A stretch of 20,631 nt of DNA, taken from NCBI GenBank assembly GCA_031425695.1, contig JANPJV010000289.1, positions 1 through 20,631 on the forward strand, in the 5' to 3' direction. Source of the stretch: JANPJV01 sp031425695. Its GTDB lineage: Bacteria; Pseudomonadota; Gammaproteobacteria; Xanthomonadales; SZUA-5. Positions 20,607-20,631 of this stretch are shown here, in pieces. The number at the start of each line of letters is the position of its first letter. Position 1 is the first letter of the stretch. The notes beneath the pieces were generated by a model. It did not search any database. It worked only from the letters and a program-made list of their open reading frames with translations, and was not told the DNA's origin. The translations under genes were made by a program, and so were the position numbers.

Positions 20607-20631
20607 GTTGGTGGGTCTGCGCTGTGCGCGG
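20607..20631 (+). repeat. Family B REP-like copy, cut by the window edge
   Basis: GTTGGTGGGTCTGCGCTGTG followed by CGCGG matches the family B units at 8441-8515. The rest of this copy, and any inverted partner, lie beyond the window. Confidence 0.75.

Overview
The window is about 20.6 kb of high-GC DNA with gammaproteobacterial gene content. The ygfB-like/pepP pair, the small MAKPNYAFEK-type basic protein, and the abundance of short GTGGG-headed palindromic repeats point to a member of the Lysobacterales (Xanthomonadales). This placement is inferred from gene content and repeat style only. There is no rRNA or other marker gene here.

Layout. 1-4.2 kb: the 3' end of a short-chain dehydrogenase, an NTF2/SnoaL-like protein, a two-zinc-ribbon protein and a large cytosolic double-GAF histidine kinase. 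4.2-8.4 kb: a repeat-bearing gap, then a forward run made of a sulfotransferase-like gene, a YegS-type lipid kinase overlapping a metallophosphoesterase, and an alpha/beta hydrolase overlapping a VOC protein. 8.5-11.4 kb: a 40-residue basic protein, divergent from an exported FecR/DUF6600-type protein with a very long Ala/Gln-rich tail. 11.4-13 kb: a palindromic repeat whose loop carries a 161-bp MITE-like insertion, then a reverse-strand pair (ECF sigma factor followed by a LuxR-type response regulator). 13.2-16 kb: a secreted protein of about 18 ELWxxDGT repeats. 16-18.6 kb: a 48-bp tandem array of a REP-like palindrome, then a CPA2 cation/proton antiporter with an RCK_C domain. 18.6-20.5 kb: pepP and a YgfB (UPF0149) gene overlapping by 4 nt.

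The strongest non-genic signal is the set of palindromic repeats. At least three sequence families occur. A: GTGGGT(C/T)CGGAC-ctt-GTCCG. B: GTGGGTCTGCGC-type. C: an ATCTGTGGAT/ATCTGCG-type. Every one of the five convergent gene junctions in the window contains one of these as an inverted pair. This suggests a role as two-way terminators or insulators, or a strong insertion bias. Family A is also amplified into five direct 48-bp units ahead of the antiporter. Its palindrome arms show a paired C:G to T:A substitution, so symmetry has been kept while the sequence drifted.

I found no CRISPR array, tRNA, rRNA, transposase gene or phage gene. I did not find a clearly new multi-gene system. The best candidates for something under-described are the repeat families and the sigma factor/response regulator pair that has no sensor kinase or anti-sigma factor beside it.
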